From Pelagerythrobacter marinus (lineage in GTDB: Bacteria > Pseudomonadota > Alphaproteobacteria > Sphingomonadales > Sphingomonadaceae), in the NCBI RefSeq assembly GCF_009827515.1, contig NZ_WTYO01000003.1:124001-188000 (forward strand): a stretch of DNA of 64,000 nucleotides, in the 5' to 3' direction. Both the position numbers and the translations under genes were made by a program. This document shows, one piece after another, positions 55,331 to 64,000 of the stretch. The notes under the pieces were generated by a model. The model had not been told where the DNA came from. It was given only the letters and a program-made list of their open reading frames with translations, and searched no databases. How positions within the stretch are numbered: the first letter of the stretch is position 1; each line of letters opens with the position of its first letter.

Positions 55331-56158
55331 TCAGGCCAGCTCGAGTTCGGGCGATCGGCGCGCCGGTTCGGGCAGGTGGAGCCCGGCGACCAGCGTGCGC
55401 AGTTCCTGCCGGGCGACGAGGTGGCTGGTGCCCAGTTCGCCAAGGTGCCCCTTGTCCAGCAGGGTGAGGCCGGAGGGGAACAGCTCGCGGTAGATCACGC
55501 GTTCGGACAGCCCGCGCGCGACGCGAAAACCGGCGCGCTTGGACAGTTCGGTCAGCGCGCGCTCGATCCGCTGCATGTTGCGCGCCTCGACGTGGCCGGT
55601 CCGGTTGCGCACCACGACCCAGTCGATCTCCTGCCGCCGTTGGAGCGCCCGCGTCTTGCGCGTTTCCCAGATCAGCTCGGCATAGAAGCTCAGCCGCCGA
55701 ACCTTGAAGCTTTCCGCATCGACTTGCCCGATCAGGTCGAAATCGACGAAGCTGTCGTTGAGCGGGGTCACCAGGGTATCGGCCCCGGTCGCCGCGTGGC
55801 GGGCCAGCGGATCGTCGCGCCCGGGCGTGTCGACGACGATGAAATCCACGCCCGCGCCCAGCCGCTCCAGCGCGCCTTCCAGCTCTTCCGCGTCCTGCCC
55901 GCGGAAGACCTCGCAGTGCGCGCCGGGCAGCTCGATCCCGCGGCGGCTTTCCGTCTCGCCCCGGTTCTCGAAATAGCGGTGCATCGTGCGCTGGCGCGAA
56001 TCGAGATCGAGCGCAGCGACCCGCGCCCCGCGATAGGCCAGCGCCACGGCGACGTGGACCGCGGTGGTCGACTTGCCGGTCCCGCCCTTCTCGTTGGCGA
56101 AGACGATCCGATGGGGACGCTGGTCGGGCACGGGTGCAGGCTTCCTGTCTGTTGTCAT
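55331..56158 (-). CDS. mipZ: Division-site positioning ATPase MipZ
   Basis: 275 residues from ATG 56158. ParA/MinD-family Walker A IVFANEKGGTGKSTTAVHVA (about 18-37, with the deviant Lys), LDLDSRQRTMHRYFENR typical of MipZ, VVDTPGRDD (Walker B), VTPLNDSFVDFDLIGQVD, and the C-terminal RVIYRELFPSGLTLLDKG, all matching the Caulobacter MipZ pattern as I recall it. MipZ forms a gradient from the ParB-bound poles and blocks FtsZ rings away from midcell. No parAB genes are nearby. Confidence 0.93.
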   Translation of the reverse strand: MTTDRKPAPVPDQRPHRIVFANEKGGTGKSTTAVHVAVALAYRGARVAALDLDSRQRTMHRYFENRGETESRRGIELPGAHCEVFRGQDAEELEGALERLGAGVDFIVVDTPGRDDPLARHAATGADTLVTPLNDSFVDFDLIGQVDAESFKVRRLSFYAELIWETRKTRALQRRQEIDWVVVRNRTGHVEARNMQRIERALTELSKRAGFRVARGLSERVIYRELFPSGLTLLDKGHLGELGTSHLVARQELRTLVAGLHLPEPARRSPELELA

Positions 56159-56215
56159 TGCCGGGCGCCGGAGGCTAGGTGGCGCCCCGCCAGCTTTATC
56201 GGAGGCCCCCGGCCC

Positions 56216-57082
56216 GTGCAAACCGCGACCGAGCTTGATGTGTTGAGAACGGCCGTGGCCGAACTGCGCGACGGCGGGCGCGCGCTGGCCCTCGTGCCGA
56301 CGATGGGGGCGCTGCACGAAGGGCACCTGACGCTGGTGCGCGAGGCGCGCAGGCGCGCCGACCGGGTCGCGGTGTCGATCTTCGTCAACCCGACCCAGTT
56401 CGGCCCGAACGAGGATCTCGACGCCTATCCGCGGCAGCTGGCCGAAGACGCGCGAATGCTCGAGGCCGAGGGGGTCGACCTGCTCTGGGCCCCGTCGGTG
56501 GCGGCGATGTATCCCGCGGGCTTCGCGACCTCGGTTGCCGTTGCCGGCGTGAGCGAGGGGTTCTGCGGCGCGAGCCGCCCGGGGCACTTCGACGGGGTCG
56601 CCACGGTCGTGTGCAAGCTGTTCAACCAGGTCCGGCCCGACCTCGCGCTGTTCGGCGAGAAGGACTGGCAGCAACTGGCCGTGATCCGGTGCATGGCGCG
56701 CGACCTCGATCTCCTCGCCCCGCGCGCCGACGCGATCGTCGGCGTACCGACCGTGCGCGAGGCGGACGGCCTCGCGATGTCGAGCCGCAACCGGTACCTT
56801 TCGGCCGAGGCCCGCGCCCGGGCCGCCACCCTGCCGCGCGCGATGCGCGAGGCGATCGCCCGGATCGAGGCCGGCGAGGATGTCGGCCCGACGCTGGCCG
56901 CGCTGGCAGAAGCGCTCGCCGGGGCTGGCTTCGCCCCGATCGACTACGCCGAGCTCGCCGATGCCGAGAGCCTCGCCCCCCTTCGATCCCTCGGCCCGCG
57001 CCCCGCCCGCCTGCTCGTCGCCGCCCGGATCGAAGGCACGCGCCTGATCGACAACATGCCGGTCAGCCCGCGACCTGGCTGA
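56216..57082 (+). CDS. panC: Pantothenate synthetase
   Basis: 288 residues from GTG 56216 with SD GGAGG. Joins pantoate and beta-alanine to make pantothenate. LVPTMGALHEGHLTLVREAR (ATP-binding HxGH-type, about 27-46), VSIFVNPTQFGPNEDLDAYP (pantoate-binding, about 53-72), GVATVVCKLFNQVRPDLALF, GEKDWQQLAVI and PTVREADGLAMSSRNRYLS (KMSKS-like). All motifs are intact. Divergent from mipZ across 57 bases, which must hold both promoters. Confidence 0.96.
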   Translation: MQTATELDVLRTAVAELRDGGRALALVPTMGALHEGHLTLVREARRRADRVAVSIFVNPTQFGPNEDLDAYPRQLAEDARMLEAEGVDLLWAPSVAAMYPAGFATSVAVAGVSEGFCGASRPGHFDGVATVVCKLFNQVRPDLALFGEKDWQQLAVIRCMARDLDLLAPRADAIVGVPTVREADGLAMSSRNRYLSAEARARAATLPRAMREAIARIEAGEDVGPTLAALAEALAGAGFAPIDYAELADAESLAPLRSLGPRPARLLVAARIEGTRLIDNMPVSPRPG

Positions 57083-57110
57083 CAGCGCGGTGTCATCGAA
57101 ACACCGGACT

Positions 57111-57346
57111 ATCACGCCGCAACAGTCCCGGATGGCGAGGGCCGGCCTCGGTTGGACGCTGGCGGATCTCGCCGCGCAGTCCGGCATCAGCAAACCGATG
57201 CTGCAACGGTTCGAAGCGGGCAGCGGGGCGTGAAGGAAAGTACGATCGCGCAGATCGCGCAGACGTTCGCGAATGCCCAGGTGCATATCGTGGAGAGCGG
57301 ACCTTTCGAGGGCGCAGTCCATATCGGAACCCCGCCCATGCCATGA
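57111..57346 (+). pseudogene. Frameshifted XRE-family HTH regulator remnant
   Basis: Two frames together give one small regulator. The first (57111-57233) reads ITPQQSRMARAGLGWTLADL followed by AAQSGISKPMLQRFEAGSGA and a stop; the second, one base shifted, continues VKESTIAQIAQTFANAQVHI to HIGTPPMP at 57346. Joined, they match the small XRE regulators with an HTH followed by a short tail. A single-base loss near 57228-57231 explains the break, and no ATG precedes the first half (the codon there is ATC). It stands between panC and the tRNA gene. Confidence 0.75.
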
Positions 57347-57412
57347 TGTGCCGCGGCCCGGTTACCCCCGGGCATCCTGGACGCGACGCAGGCCGGATAC
57401 GAACGGAAGGGC

Positions 57413-57486
57413 TGGAGCGGGTAGCGGGAATCGAACCCGCATAACCAGCTTGGAAGGCTGGGGCTTTACCACTAAGCTATACCCGC
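57413..57486 (-). tRNA. tRNA-Gly (anticodon TCC)
   Basis: On the minus strand GCGGGTATAGCTTAGTGGTA opens the acceptor and D arm; the anticodon loop CTTCCAA between CCAGC and GCTGG shows TCC; the T arm holds GGTTCGATTCC; the acceptor closes with TACCCGC, discriminator T and genomic CCA (57415-57413). All stems pair. Confidence 0.95.
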
Positions 57487-57627
57487 TCGCTCCGAACCTT
57501 CCGTTGCCATCATCGGCGCGGATTCGCAATATCGCGTTTGGCCGCTGCGGCGCCTTTCCGGCAGGCTGACCTTGCCGCCCCCCAAGCAAATCCGCTTTTG
57601 CCGCGATCTGCCGATGCGCTAGCCAGC

Positions 57628-58572
57628 ATGGCCGATCCCCAGCAGTGGCAGAACCTTTCTCATAACGTCATGCGTCGACTGACCCATCTCGAACGGCTCG
57701 AGGCCGAGAGCATTCACATCATGCGCGAGGTCGCGGCCGAGGCCATGCGCCCCGTCATGCTCTATTCCGTGGGCAAGGACAGCGCGGTCATGCTCCACCT
57801 GGCGCGCAAGGCCTTCCACCCCTCGCCCCCGCCCTTCCCGCTGCTCCACGTCGACACGACGTGGAAATTCACCGCGATGTACGAGATGCGCGACAGGATG
57901 GCCGAGAAGGCGGGGATGGAGCTGCACGTCTGGCACAACCCCGAGGCGATGGAGCGCGGAATCAACCCGTTCGACCACGGCCCGCTCCACACCGACATGT
58001 GGAAGACCCAGGGGCTGAAACAGGCGCTCGACCATTACGGGTTCGACGCCGCCTTCGGCGGCGCGCGGCGCGACGAGGAAAAGAGCCGCGCGAAGGAACG
58101 GATCTTCTCGTTCCGCACCGCCAGCCACGGCTGGGACCCGAAGAACCAGCGCCCCGAGCTGTGGAACCTCTACAACGCGCGCAAGGCCAGGGGCGAGAGC
58201 ATCCGCGTCTTCCCCCTGTCCAACTGGACCGAGCTCGACATCTGGCAATACATCATGGCCGAAGGGATCGAGATCGTCCCCCTCTACCTCGCCGCGCCGC
58301 GCCCGACCGTCGAGCGCGATGGCCTGCTGCTGATGGTCGATGACGAGCGCTTCCCGCTCGCGCCCGGGGAAGAGCCGGTCATGCGGTCGATCCGTTTCCG
58401 TACGCTCGGCTGCTACCCGCTGACCGGCGCGGTCGAGAGCGAGGCCTCGACGCTGAGCGAGGTCGTGCAGGAAATGCTGCTGACCACCACCAGCGAACGC
58501 CAGGGGCGCGCGATCGACAAGGACGAGGGCGGCGCCGGGATGGAGAAGAAGAAGCAGGAGGGGTATTTCTGA
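57628..58572 (+). CDS. cysD: Sulfate adenylyltransferase subunit 2
   Basis: 314 residues from ATG 57628. Start uncertain: ATG 57670 (300 residues, beginning [17 protein letters not shown]) matches the E. coli start better, and 57538 (TTG) is unlikely. PP-loop [80 protein letters not shown] and [19 protein letters not shown] are the conserved stretches. It activates sulfate to APS with CysN. The stop overlaps the cysNC start. Confidence 0.95.
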   Translation: MADPQQWQNLSHNVMRRLTHLERLEAESIHIMREVAAEAMRPVMLYSVGKDSAVMLHLARKAFHPSPPPFPLLHVDTTWKFTAMYEMRDRMAEKAGMELHVWHNPEAMERGINPFDHGPLHTDMWKTQGLKQALDHYGFDAAFGGARRDEEKSRAKERIFSFRTASHGWDPKNQRPELWNLYNARKARGESIRVFPLSNWTELDIWQYIMAEGIEIVPLYLAAPRPTVERDGLLLMVDDERFPLAPGEEPVMRSIRFRTLGCYPLTGAVESEASTLSEVVQEMLLTTTSERQGRAIDKDEGGAGMEKKKQEGYF

Positions 58573-60497
58573 TGGCCCGCGACGCTTCGCACGAACCGGC
58601 CTACAAGGCCGACAGCCTGATCGCCGAGGATATCGACGCCTACCTGGAGCAGCACCAGAACAAGGGCCTGCTGCGCTTCATCACCTGCGGCAGCGTGGAC
58701 GACGGCAAGTCCACGCTGATCGGGCGGCTGCTTTACGATTCGAAGATGATCTTCGAAGACCAGCTCGCCAGCCTCGAGGCGGATTCGAGGAAAGTCGGCA
58801 CCCAGGGCCAGGATCTCGATTTCGCCCTCCTTGTCGACGGGCTGGCGGCCGAGCGCGAGCAGGGCATCACGATCGATGTCGCGTATCGCTTTTTCGCGAC
58901 GCAGAAGCGCAAGTTCATCGTCGCCGACACGCCGGGGCACGAGCAATATACGCGCAACATGGTCACCGGGGCTTCGACCGCCGATCTCGCGGTGATCCTG
59001 GTCGATGCGCGCAAGGGCGTGCTGGTGCAGACGCGCCGCCATTCCTACCTCGCGCACCTGATCGGCATTCGCCACCTGGTTCTGGCGGTGAACAAGATGG
59101 ACCTGGTCGATTACGACCGCGAGACGTTCGACAGCATCGTGGCCGACTATCGCGCCTTCGCCGAGGAAATCGGGATCGAGGATTTCACCGCGATCCCGAT
59201 CTCCGGCTTCAAGGGCGACAATATCACCGCCGCCCCTTCGCCGGCGACGCCGTGGTACGAAGGGCCGAGCCTGGTCGAGCACCTCGAGACGGTCGAGATC
59301 GCCAATGCCGCCGCGCAGGCGCGGGCGTTTCGCATGCCGGTGCAGTGGGTCAACCGGCCCAACCTCGACTTTCGCGGTTTCTCGGGGCTGCTGGCAGGCG
59401 GCACCGTCAAGCCGGGCGACCCGGTGCGCGTCGTCCCGTCGGGCAAGACCACGCACGTCAAATCGATCGTCACCTTCGATGGCGAGCGCGAGGAGGCCGT
59501 GGCCGGCCAGTCGGTCACGCTGACCCTGGCCGACGAGGTCGATTGTTCGCGCGGCGACGTGATCGCGGCCGCCGACGACCCGCCCGAGACGTCCGACCAG
59601 TTCGAGGCGACGATCGTCTGGATGAGCGACGAGGCGCTCAAGCCCGGGCGCGGTTACTGGCTCAAGCTCGGCACCCAGACCGTCACCGCCACGGTGCAGG
59701 AGCCCAAGTACGAGATCAACGTCAACACGCTGGAGCGGCTCGCGGCGAAGACCCTGGGCCTCAACGCGATCGGCGTCGCCGAGCTGCGCACCGAGCGGCC
59801 GATCGTCTTCGAACCTTATGCCGACAGCCGTACGCTGGGCGGGTTCATCCTGATCGACAAGATGACCAATGCCACGGTCGGTGCCGGCATGCTGCATTTC
59901 AGCCTGCGGCGGGCGCAGAACGTGCACTGGCAGCCGACCACGATCACGCGCGAAGACCACGCGGCGATGAAGAACCAGCGCCCCCGCGTGCTGTGGTTCA
60001 CCGGCCTGTCGGGATCGGGCAAGTCCACCATCGCGAACGCGGTGGAGCAGAAGCTGAACCTGATGAACCGGCACACCTTCCTGCTCGACGGGGACAACGT
60101 GCGCCACGGGCTCAACAAGGACCTCGGCTTTACCGAGGCGGACCGGATCGAGAATATCCGCCGCGTGGGCGAAGTCGCCCGCCTGATGACCGACGCCGGC
60201 CTGATCGTGCTGACCGCCTTCATCAGCCCGTTCCGCGCCGAACGGCAGATGGTGCGCGAGATGATGGACGAGTGCGAGTTCATCGAGATCTTCGTCGATA
60301 CCCCGCTGGAAGTGGCCGAGGCGCGCGACGTGAAGGGCCTGTACAAGAAGGCGCGCAGCGGGCAGCTGAAGAACTTCACCGGGATCGACAGCCCTTACGA
60401 GGAACCGGAGAACCCGGAAATCCGCGTGAACACCGTCGAGATGACGGTGGAAGAAGCCGCCGACTACATCATTTCCAGGATACTGCCGCTGAAATGA
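58572..60497 (+). CDS. cysNC: Bifunctional sulfate adenylyltransferase subunit 1/APS kinase (CysN-CysC fusion)
   Basis: 641 residues. CysN GTPase: [20 protein letters not shown] (about 36-55), [31 protein letters not shown], then EF-Tu-like beta-barrel domains. From about residue 460 the CysC kinase: [60 protein letters not shown]. The fusion makes APS and phosphorylates it to PAPS in one polypeptide. Last four bases overlap the cysQ start. Confidence 0.97.
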   Translation: MARDASHEPAYKADSLIAEDIDAYLEQHQNKGLLRFITCGSVDDGKSTLIGRLLYDSKMIFEDQLASLEADSRKVGTQGQDLDFALLVDGLAAEREQGITIDVAYRFFATQKRKFIVADTPGHEQYTRNMVTGASTADLAVILVDARKGVLVQTRRHSYLAHLIGIRHLVLAVNKMDLVDYDRETFDSIVADYRAFAEEIGIEDFTAIPISGFKGDNITAAPSPATPWYEGPSLVEHLETVEIANAAAQARAFRMPVQWVNRPNLDFRGFSGLLAGGTVKPGDPVRVVPSGKTTHVKSIVTFDGEREEAVAGQSVTLTLADEVDCSRGDVIAAADDPPETSDQFEATIVWMSDEALKPGRGYWLKLGTQTVTATVQEPKYEINVNTLERLAAKTLGLNAIGVAELRTERPIVFEPYADSRTLGGFILIDKMTNATVGAGMLHFSLRRAQNVHWQPTTITREDHAAMKNQRPRVLWFTGLSGSGKSTIANAVEQKLNLMNRHTFLLDGDNVRHGLNKDLGFTEADRIENIRRVGEVARLMTDAGLIVLTAFISPFRAERQMVREMMDECEFIEIFVDTPLEVAEARDVKGLYKKARSGQLKNFTGIDSPYEEPENPEIRVNTVEMTVEEAADYIISRILPLK

Positions 60498-61237
60498 CGA
60501 TGACCGACGCCGAACTGGCCGCGCACCTGGCGCGCACTGCCGGCCGTATCCTGATCGAAGTGCGCGAAAGCGGCCTGTTCGCGGGCAAGCAGCTCGGCAG
60601 CGCGGGCGACGAGGTGTCGAACCGCTTCCTGCTCCACGCGCTGCGCGCCCAGCGGCCCGACGACGGCATCCTGTCGGAGGAAAGCCGCGACACGCTGACC
60701 CGGCTGGACAAGGACCGCGTCTGGATCATCGACCCGGTCGACGGCACGCGCGAATATGGCGAGGCGCGGGCCGACTGGGCGGTCCACGTCGGCCTGTCGA
60801 TCGGCGGCGAGGCGAAAGTGGGCGCGGTCGCGCTGCCCGGGCTCAACGGCGGCGAGATCCTGCGCAGCGACCGCACCGCCCCGCCCGGGCCGGCACCCGA
60901 ACGCCCGCGGCTGGTCGTCAGCCGAACCCGTCCCGCGCCCCAGGCCGAAGCGGTGGCCCGGGCGATCGGCGGCGAGCTGGTGGCGATGGGTTCGGCCGGG
61001 GCCAAGGCCATGGCGGTCGTCCGCGGCGCGGCGGAGATCTACCTCCACGCCGGCGGGCAGTACCAGTGGGACAATTGCGCGCCGGTCGCGGTCGCGGCGG
61101 CGCACGGGCTGCACTGTTCGCGGATCGACGGCAGCCCCTTGCGCTACAACGGGCCCGACACCGCCCTGCCCGACCTGCTCATCTGCCGCCCCGAATGGGC
61201 CGAGCGGGTGCTGGAGGAAGTGCGCCGCGCCTCCTGA
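60494..61237 (+). CDS. cysQ: 3'(2'),5'-bisphosphate nucleotidase CysQ
   Basis: 247 residues from ATG 60494. Removes the 3' phosphate from PAP, recycling the by-product of PAPS use and preventing its toxicity. Inositol-monophosphatase fold with [40 protein letters not shown] (metal DPxDGT, about 79-98) and [20 protein letters not shown] (WDxxA, about 184-203). It fits the usual cysD-cysNC-cysQ order. Confidence 0.93.
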   Translation: MTMTDAELAAHLARTAGRILIEVRESGLFAGKQLGSAGDEVSNRFLLHALRAQRPDDGILSEESRDTLTRLDKDRVWIIDPVDGTREYGEARADWAVHVGLSIGGEAKVGAVALPGLNGGEILRSDRTAPPGPAPERPRLVVSRTRPAPQAEAVARAIGGELVAMGSAGAKAMAVVRGAAEIYLHAGGQYQWDNCAPVAVAAAHGLHCSRIDGSPLRYNGPDTALPDLLICRPEWAERVLEEVRRAS

Positions 61238-61240
61238 GCG

Positions 61241-61831
61241 CTAGCTGGCCGCGGCATCCTCCGCGGCGGCCGTGTCCGCCGCGGGCGTCGGGGTCGCTTC
61301 TTCGGCGGCCCCCGCCGCGTCGCCGGGCACGGCGATCGACACGTCGACCCGGCGATTGGCGGCCCGCCCCGCCTCGTCCGGCGATCCGTCGAGGTGGGCA
61401 TTGGGCGCGATCGGGCGCTGTTCGCCCAGCGCCACCACGCCGATCCGCTGCGGATCGACGCCGCGCTCGACCAGCCAGTCGCGCACCAGCTCCGCCCGGC
61501 GGCGCGATACGCGCAGGTTCGCCTCGTCATCGCCCAGCGAATCGGTGTGACCGCGCAGGACGATATCCCCCCCGGCCTCCATCTGCGGCGAATCCATGAT
61601 TGCCTCCAGGTCCGCGAGCGCGTCGTCGGACAGCGTGTCGCCACCCTCGGCGAACGTAACGCTGGCCTCCAGCGGCTCCAGCGCGGGCGCGATCCGCTCC
61701 ACCTCGACGTCGGGCCGGATGATGGAGGCGGAGGTCGTCGTCGGCACGGGGCTCGGCTCGGGGGCGGGGGCCTCGCGGCCTTCGCATCCTGCCAGAGCGA
61801 GCGCGGCCGCGGTCGCGAGCCATCGTTTCAT
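61241..61831 (-). CDS. OmpA-domain lipoprotein
   Basis: 196 residues from ATG 61831 with SD AGAGGA; a start 21 bases upstream is possible. Lipobox in MKRWLATAAALALAGCEG, so a lipoprotein. The OmpA_C peptidoglycan-binding domain lies at about 55-170 with VLRGHTDSLGDDEANLRVSR, ELVRDWLVERGVDPQRIGVV and GRAANRRVDVSI. The C-terminal tail is Ala/Glu/Thr low complexity. Its 3' end is 4 bases after the convergent cysQ stop. Confidence 0.88.
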   Translation of the reverse strand: MKRWLATAAALALAGCEGREAPAPEPSPVPTTTSASIIRPDVEVERIAPALEPLEASVTFAEGGDTLSDDALADLEAIMDSPQMEAGGDIVLRGHTDSLGDDEANLRVSRRRAELVRDWLVERGVDPQRIGVVALGEQRPIAPNAHLDGSPDEAGRAANRRVDVSIAVPGDAAGAAEEATPTPAADTAAAEDAAAS

Positions 61832-61848
61832 GCTTCTGGTCCTCTCGA

Positions 61849-63702
61849 TCATGCCGGCTGGGCGCCCGGCTCGCCGCCGGCGGGCCGCCGCGTCGTTTCC
61901 CCCGCCGGCCGGCTCTTGGGCGGGGTGAAGGATATGATCGTGTCGCCGGGGCGCGGATCGGGCCGCATGGCATGGGTGAAGAAGCGCAGCGTGCCCCCCT
62001 TGCGCACCAGCAGGAGCAGGTGCCCCTCGTCGGGCAGGACCTCTTGCGCGTCGTCGAAGTCGAACTCGTCCGAAAGCTTGGTCTTGCGGAAGACCCAGCC
62101 CTTGGCCTGGCGTTCGTTGACGTCGGCGACGCCGAAGCCCGATTCGAACAGCGCGCGGCCGCGCAGCGACGCGGGGATCGCGTGCTTGTCCGCCTCGTCG
62201 GCGGATTCGCCCAGCTGATAGACGGTGTCACGCCCGATCTCGTAAGCGAACTCGTTGCAGACGAGCGTGTTGTACGCCTCGTTATCGGTGGCCGCGACGA
62301 GCACCTGGAACGGCGAGAGGTCGAGATTGTGCTCGGTCGCCTCGTTGAGGATCTCGCCGTGGTAATAGGGCAGCCCGGCCCGGCGCGCGGGGGCGAGGCG
62401 CTGCCAGCTCGAATCGACGATCATCACCGGGGTCTTGAGCGACTGCATCTCCTGCGCCAGCGCGATCGTCCACGGCGTGCTGCCCACGATCAGCAGGCCC
62501 GGGCGGCTGGTCCCCTTCACCCCCAGCAACCGCGCGGCGAGATTGACGGTGAAACCGTGCGCGACGATCGTCGCCACGACGACCGCGAAGCTGAGGCCGA
62601 TCAGCACTTCCCCGTCGGCATAACCGAGATCGGACAGGCGCAGCGCGAACAGGCCCGAGATCGCCACGAGCACGATTCCGCGCGGCGCGATCCAGGCGAG
62701 GAAGAGCCGCTCGTTCCACGGCACCGAGCTGAACAGCAGGCTGGTGAGGATCGTCAGCGGCCGGACGAGGAACAGCAGCGCGAGCAGGAACAGCCCGAAG
62801 CGCCAGTTGAGATAGCTGAGTTCGCTGTAGTCGAGCGAGGCGGAGAGCAGGACGAAGATGCCCGAGACGAGCAGGACGGCGATGTTCTGCTTGAACGGGT
62901 GGATCGAGCGGAGGCTGGAGACGTTCATGTTCGCCAGTGCCACGCCCATGACGGTCACGGCGACGAGCCCCGCCTCGTGCTCGATCTTGTTGCTGAGGAC
63001 GAAGACGCCGATCACCATCGTCAGCAGTACGGGCACCTTCAGGTATTCCGGGATCAGCCCGCGCGGGAACGACCAGGCGACGAAGCGCGCGGCGACATAG
63101 CCGATGCCCGCCGCCAGGATCGCGGCGATGATCATCGGCGGCACCACGTCCACCACCGTCGCATCGGGCGCCGCGGCGACCATGCGGAAATACTCGTAGG
63201 CGATGACCGCGCAGAGCGCGCCGATCGGGTCGTTGACGATCGCTTCCCACTTGAGCACCGCCGCCGGGCGCGGCTGGACGTTCGACTGGCGCAGCATTGG
63301 CAGGACGACGGTGGGCCCGGTGACGACCAGGATGCCGGCGAACAGGATCGCCACCGGCCAGACGAGGCCGGCGATGTAATAGCCGGCGAAGCTGCCCAGC
63401 AGCCACCCGATCGGCACGCCGAACAGCACCAGCCGCCAGACCGCGTCGCCGGCGTGGCGAAGCTCGCGCAAGTCGAGGCTCAGCCCGCCCTCGAACAGGA
63501 TCAGGGCGACCCCGATCGCGACCATCGGCTCCAGCAGTTCGCCGAAGGCGTGTTCGGGATCGAACAGGCCGAGCACCGGCCCGGCGAGGAAACCCGCGGC
63601 CAGCATCAGGACGATCGCCGGCCAGCCGGTGCGCCAGGCAACCCACTGGGCACCGATTCCCAGCACACCCACGAGGGCGATGACGAGTGCCTGTTCTTCC
63701 AT
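61849..63702 (-). CDS. CPA-family cation:proton antiporter with TrkA domains
   Basis: 617 residues from ATG 63702. About 12 membrane segments with CPA signatures: LEPMVAIGVALILFEGGLSL, AGILVVTGPTVVLPMLRQSN, LKWEAIVNDPIGALCAVIAY (the conserved ND pair) and APRGIVLVAISGLFALRLSD. After about residue 395 comes a TrkA-N Rossmann-like region (LLIVGSTPWTIALAQEMQSL) and a TrkA-C segment near the C-terminus (PDEGHLLLLVRKGGTLRFFT). It probably exchanges Na+ or K+ for protons with nucleotide regulation. The OmpA lipoprotein gene lies just downstream (17-base gap). Confidence 0.9.
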   Translation of the reverse strand: MEEQALVIALVGVLGIGAQWVAWRTGWPAIVLMLAAGFLAGPVLGLFDPEHAFGELLEPMVAIGVALILFEGGLSLDLRELRHAGDAVWRLVLFGVPIGWLLGSFAGYYIAGLVWPVAILFAGILVVTGPTVVLPMLRQSNVQPRPAAVLKWEAIVNDPIGALCAVIAYEYFRMVAAAPDATVVDVVPPMIIAAILAAGIGYVAARFVAWSFPRGLIPEYLKVPVLLTMVIGVFVLSNKIEHEAGLVAVTVMGVALANMNVSSLRSIHPFKQNIAVLLVSGIFVLLSASLDYSELSYLNWRFGLFLLALLFLVRPLTILTSLLFSSVPWNERLFLAWIAPRGIVLVAISGLFALRLSDLGYADGEVLIGLSFAVVVATIVAHGFTVNLAARLLGVKGTSRPGLLIVGSTPWTIALAQEMQSLKTPVMIVDSSWQRLAPARRAGLPYYHGEILNEATEHNLDLSPFQVLVAATDNEAYNTLVCNEFAYEIGRDTVYQLGESADEADKHAIPASLRGRALFESGFGVADVNERQAKGWVFRKTKLSDEFDFDDAQEVLPDEGHLLLLVRKGGTLRFFTHAMRPDPRPGDTIISFTPPKSRPAGETTRRPAGGEPGAQPA

Positions 63703-63779
63703 CGTTTCGGAGTGTTCCCCTCTGCCGCCCCGAACCAACGCGCCAGCCGCGTTTTCTATCCCGCCGGCCCGCCGATCCC

Positions 63780-64000
63780 TCAGTCGCCCTCGAACTGCAT
63801 CAGGGCCTCCACCGCGATCCCCTCGGCGCGCAGCCGGTCCGCGCCGCCGAGATCCGGCAGGTCGATCGCGAACAGCGCCGCCGGAACTTGCGCGCCGGCC
63901 TTCCGCAGCAGCGCGGCGGCCGCCAGCGCCGTGCCGCCGGTGGCGATCAGGTCGTCCACGATCGCCACTTTCTGCCCCGCGGCCACGGCGCCGGGATCGA
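63780..64000 (-). CDS. apt: Adenine phosphoribosyltransferase, C-terminal part
   Basis: The frame is open at the window edge; 73 residues are visible. AAGQKVAIVDDLIATGGTAL is the PRPP-binding loop of phosphoribosyltransferases, and LLRKAGAQVPAALFAIDLPD followed by LGGADRL matches the end of bacterial Apt. It would convert adenine and PRPP to AMP. The N-terminal part lies beyond base 64000. Convergence with other genes cannot be judged. Confidence 0.85.
   Translation of the reverse strand, partial: DPGAVAAGQKVAIVDDLIATGGTALAAAALLRKAGAQVPAALFAIDLPDLGGADRLRAEGIAVEALMQFEGD

Noticed and set aside
57273-57569. 98-codon frame over the tRNA gene
   Set aside because: It overlaps a tRNA with fully paired stems and has no start signal.
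57538-57627. N-terminal extension of CysD from a TTG start
   Set aside because: The extra residues do not match CysD proteins, and no SD precedes the TTG.

Overview
The window is 64 kb of very GC-rich, densely packed alphaproteobacterial chromosome. Gene content points to Sphingomonadales, most likely an Erythrobacteraceae-like lineage. The main reasons are a remnant of an RcGTA-type gene transfer agent (GTA) cluster, a MipZ division-site ATPase, a class II fructose bisphosphatase beside homoserine dehydrogenase, a TonB/ExbB/ExbD set with paired ExbDs, and CCTCCCC/GGGGAGG palindromic intergenic repeats. No plasmid replication genes, CRISPR array or complete insertion sequence were seen. The lineage is inferred from gene content and remembered family traits, not from a database search.

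Layout. 1-1005: end of a Crp/Fnr regulator and a DedA-like membrane protein. 1104-12535: GTA/phage-like cluster with small and large terminase, portal, small membrane protein, prohead protease, a 779-aa tail protein (tail sheath-like plus DUF2460), DUF2163 protein, NlpC/P60 hydrolase, tail host-interaction protein and DUF2793 protein. The genes expected between protease and tail (major capsid, head-tail adaptors, tail tube, tape measure) are absent. That junction holds a 262-bp inverted-repeat element, and a secreted-protein gene with its own terminator sits between terminase and portal. 12730-29376: OmpA porin, Cu/Zn SOD, MFS transporter, QueC, DUF3617 protein, Hsp33, ArgF-ArgD, double cold-shock protein, TerC protein, DUF442 phosphatase-like protein, M20 amidohydrolase, sterol-desaturase operon with GMC oxidoreductase, and glnK-amtB behind a near-perfect sigma-54 promoter abutting a 20-bp palindrome.

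29445-45420: EEP nuclease, PNPOx-like protein, PrfC, SDR, PheT-PheS, AraC regulator, ribosomal proteins L20-L35, LTA-synthase-like sulfatase, HisN-type phosphatase, PRPP synthase, GlpX, a small secreted protein and homoserine dehydrogenase. 45510-49946: secreted protein, then tonB-exbB-exbD-exbD, a strong terminator and a third exbD. 49965-57082: Lhr-like helicase, BON/SWFGD protein, phosphomannomutase, J-domain protein, MipZ and PanC. 57111-61237: frameshifted XRE regulator remnant, tRNA-Gly(TCC), and the sulfate-activation operon cysD-cysNC-cysQ. 61241-64000: OmpA-like lipoprotein, CPA-type antiporter with TrkA domains, and the end of apt.

Most of the window is core metabolism and envelope function in short operons with 1-4 nt overlaps. 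The least explained part is the GTA-like cluster. It keeps intact DNA-packaging and tail-tip frames but no capsid gene here, so it is either a decaying agent, a split locus whose capsid genes lie elsewhere, or a tail/packaging set kept for another purpose. All functional calls are from reading translated sequence and remembered family motifs; no searches were run.
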